Notes under the pieces: model-generated
Databases searched by the model: none
The model's input: only the letters and a program-made list of their open reading frames with translations
Told to the model about the DNA's origin: nothing
Origin: a bacterium
GTDB lineage: Bacteria; Chloroflexota; Dormibacteria; UBA8260; Bog-877
Assembly (NCBI GenBank): GCA_021817025.1
Contig: JAKAWF010000081.1
Coordinates: forward strand, 1-12,721
Length of the DNA stretch: 12,721 nt
Reading direction: 5' to 3'
Position numbers and translations under genes: made by a program
Shown here: positions 12,717 to 12,721 of the stretch, in pieces
How positions within the stretch are numbered: the stretch's first letter is position 1
Layout: each line of letters opens with the position of its first letter

Positions 12717-12721
12717 AGGAG

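Noticed and set aside
1..12721. CRISPR arrays, tRNA or rRNA genes, toxin-antitoxin or phage-defence systems
   Set aside because: No regularly spaced repeats, cloverleaf-like or rRNA-like sequence, or defence-type protein motifs were seen on either strand.

Overview
This is a GC-rich bacterial window dominated by one long plus-strand gene cluster. It runs from an IclR-family regulator, through a complete five-gene Liv-type (branched-chain amino acid/organic acid) ABC importer, to six catabolic enzymes, and is followed by a truncated insertion-sequence transposase on the minus strand. Several genes start with GTG or TTG, Shine-Dalgarno (SD) motifs are recognisable, and the solute-binding protein has a lipoprotein signal. 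This suits a high-GC monoderm-like bacterium such as an actinobacterium or a Chloroflexota/Dormibacterota relative. The sequence alone does not fix the phylum.

Layout. 1-174: no convincing gene; holds a 9-bp inverted repeat. 175-203: a sigma70-like promoter. 235-987: IclR regulator. 1081-5834: livH, livM, livG, livF and a lipoprotein solute-binding protein. The first four are packed with gaps of 1 nt or overlaps; the binding protein follows after 95 nt. 5937-7304: MmgE/PrpD-family enzyme. 7378-8301 and 8347-9291: two tandem phosphotriesterase-family hydrolases that align without gaps from the HxH metal motif to the C-terminal NPWR, at about 59% identity by hand count. 9346-10119: an atypical SDR. 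10109-11026: a fumarylacetoacetate-hydrolase (FAH) family enzyme. 11023-11673: an RraA-like aldolase/decarboxylase. 11674-11949: mostly non-coding, with a short AT-richer island. 11950-12573: C-terminal remnant of an IS1634/IS4-type DDE transposase, flanked by short direct and inverted repeats.

How the genes may work together (inference). The Liv transporter imports a carboxylated substrate and IclR controls the cluster. MmgE/PrpD would dehydrate, epimerise or decarboxylate a polycarboxylic acid. The paired metallo-hydrolases would open lactones or cleave esters, perhaps of two related or stereoisomeric compounds. The SDR would oxidise or reduce an intermediate, the FAH enzyme would hydrolyse or decarboxylate an oxo-acid, and the RraA-like aldolase would release pyruvate or a related product. 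There is no ring-cleaving dioxygenase, CoA ligase, methylcitrate synthase or methylisocitrate lyase in the window, so this is neither a standard aromatic pathway nor a propionate/methylcitrate operon. It is a good candidate for an uncharacterised catabolic route.

An unusual architectural feature is that the three gaps around the hydrolase genes are each spanned by a very short open frame that starts at or near the upstream stop codon and ends at or next to the downstream start codon. The first of these carries a good SD motif and contains a perfect 22-bp palindrome just before the downstream GTG start.
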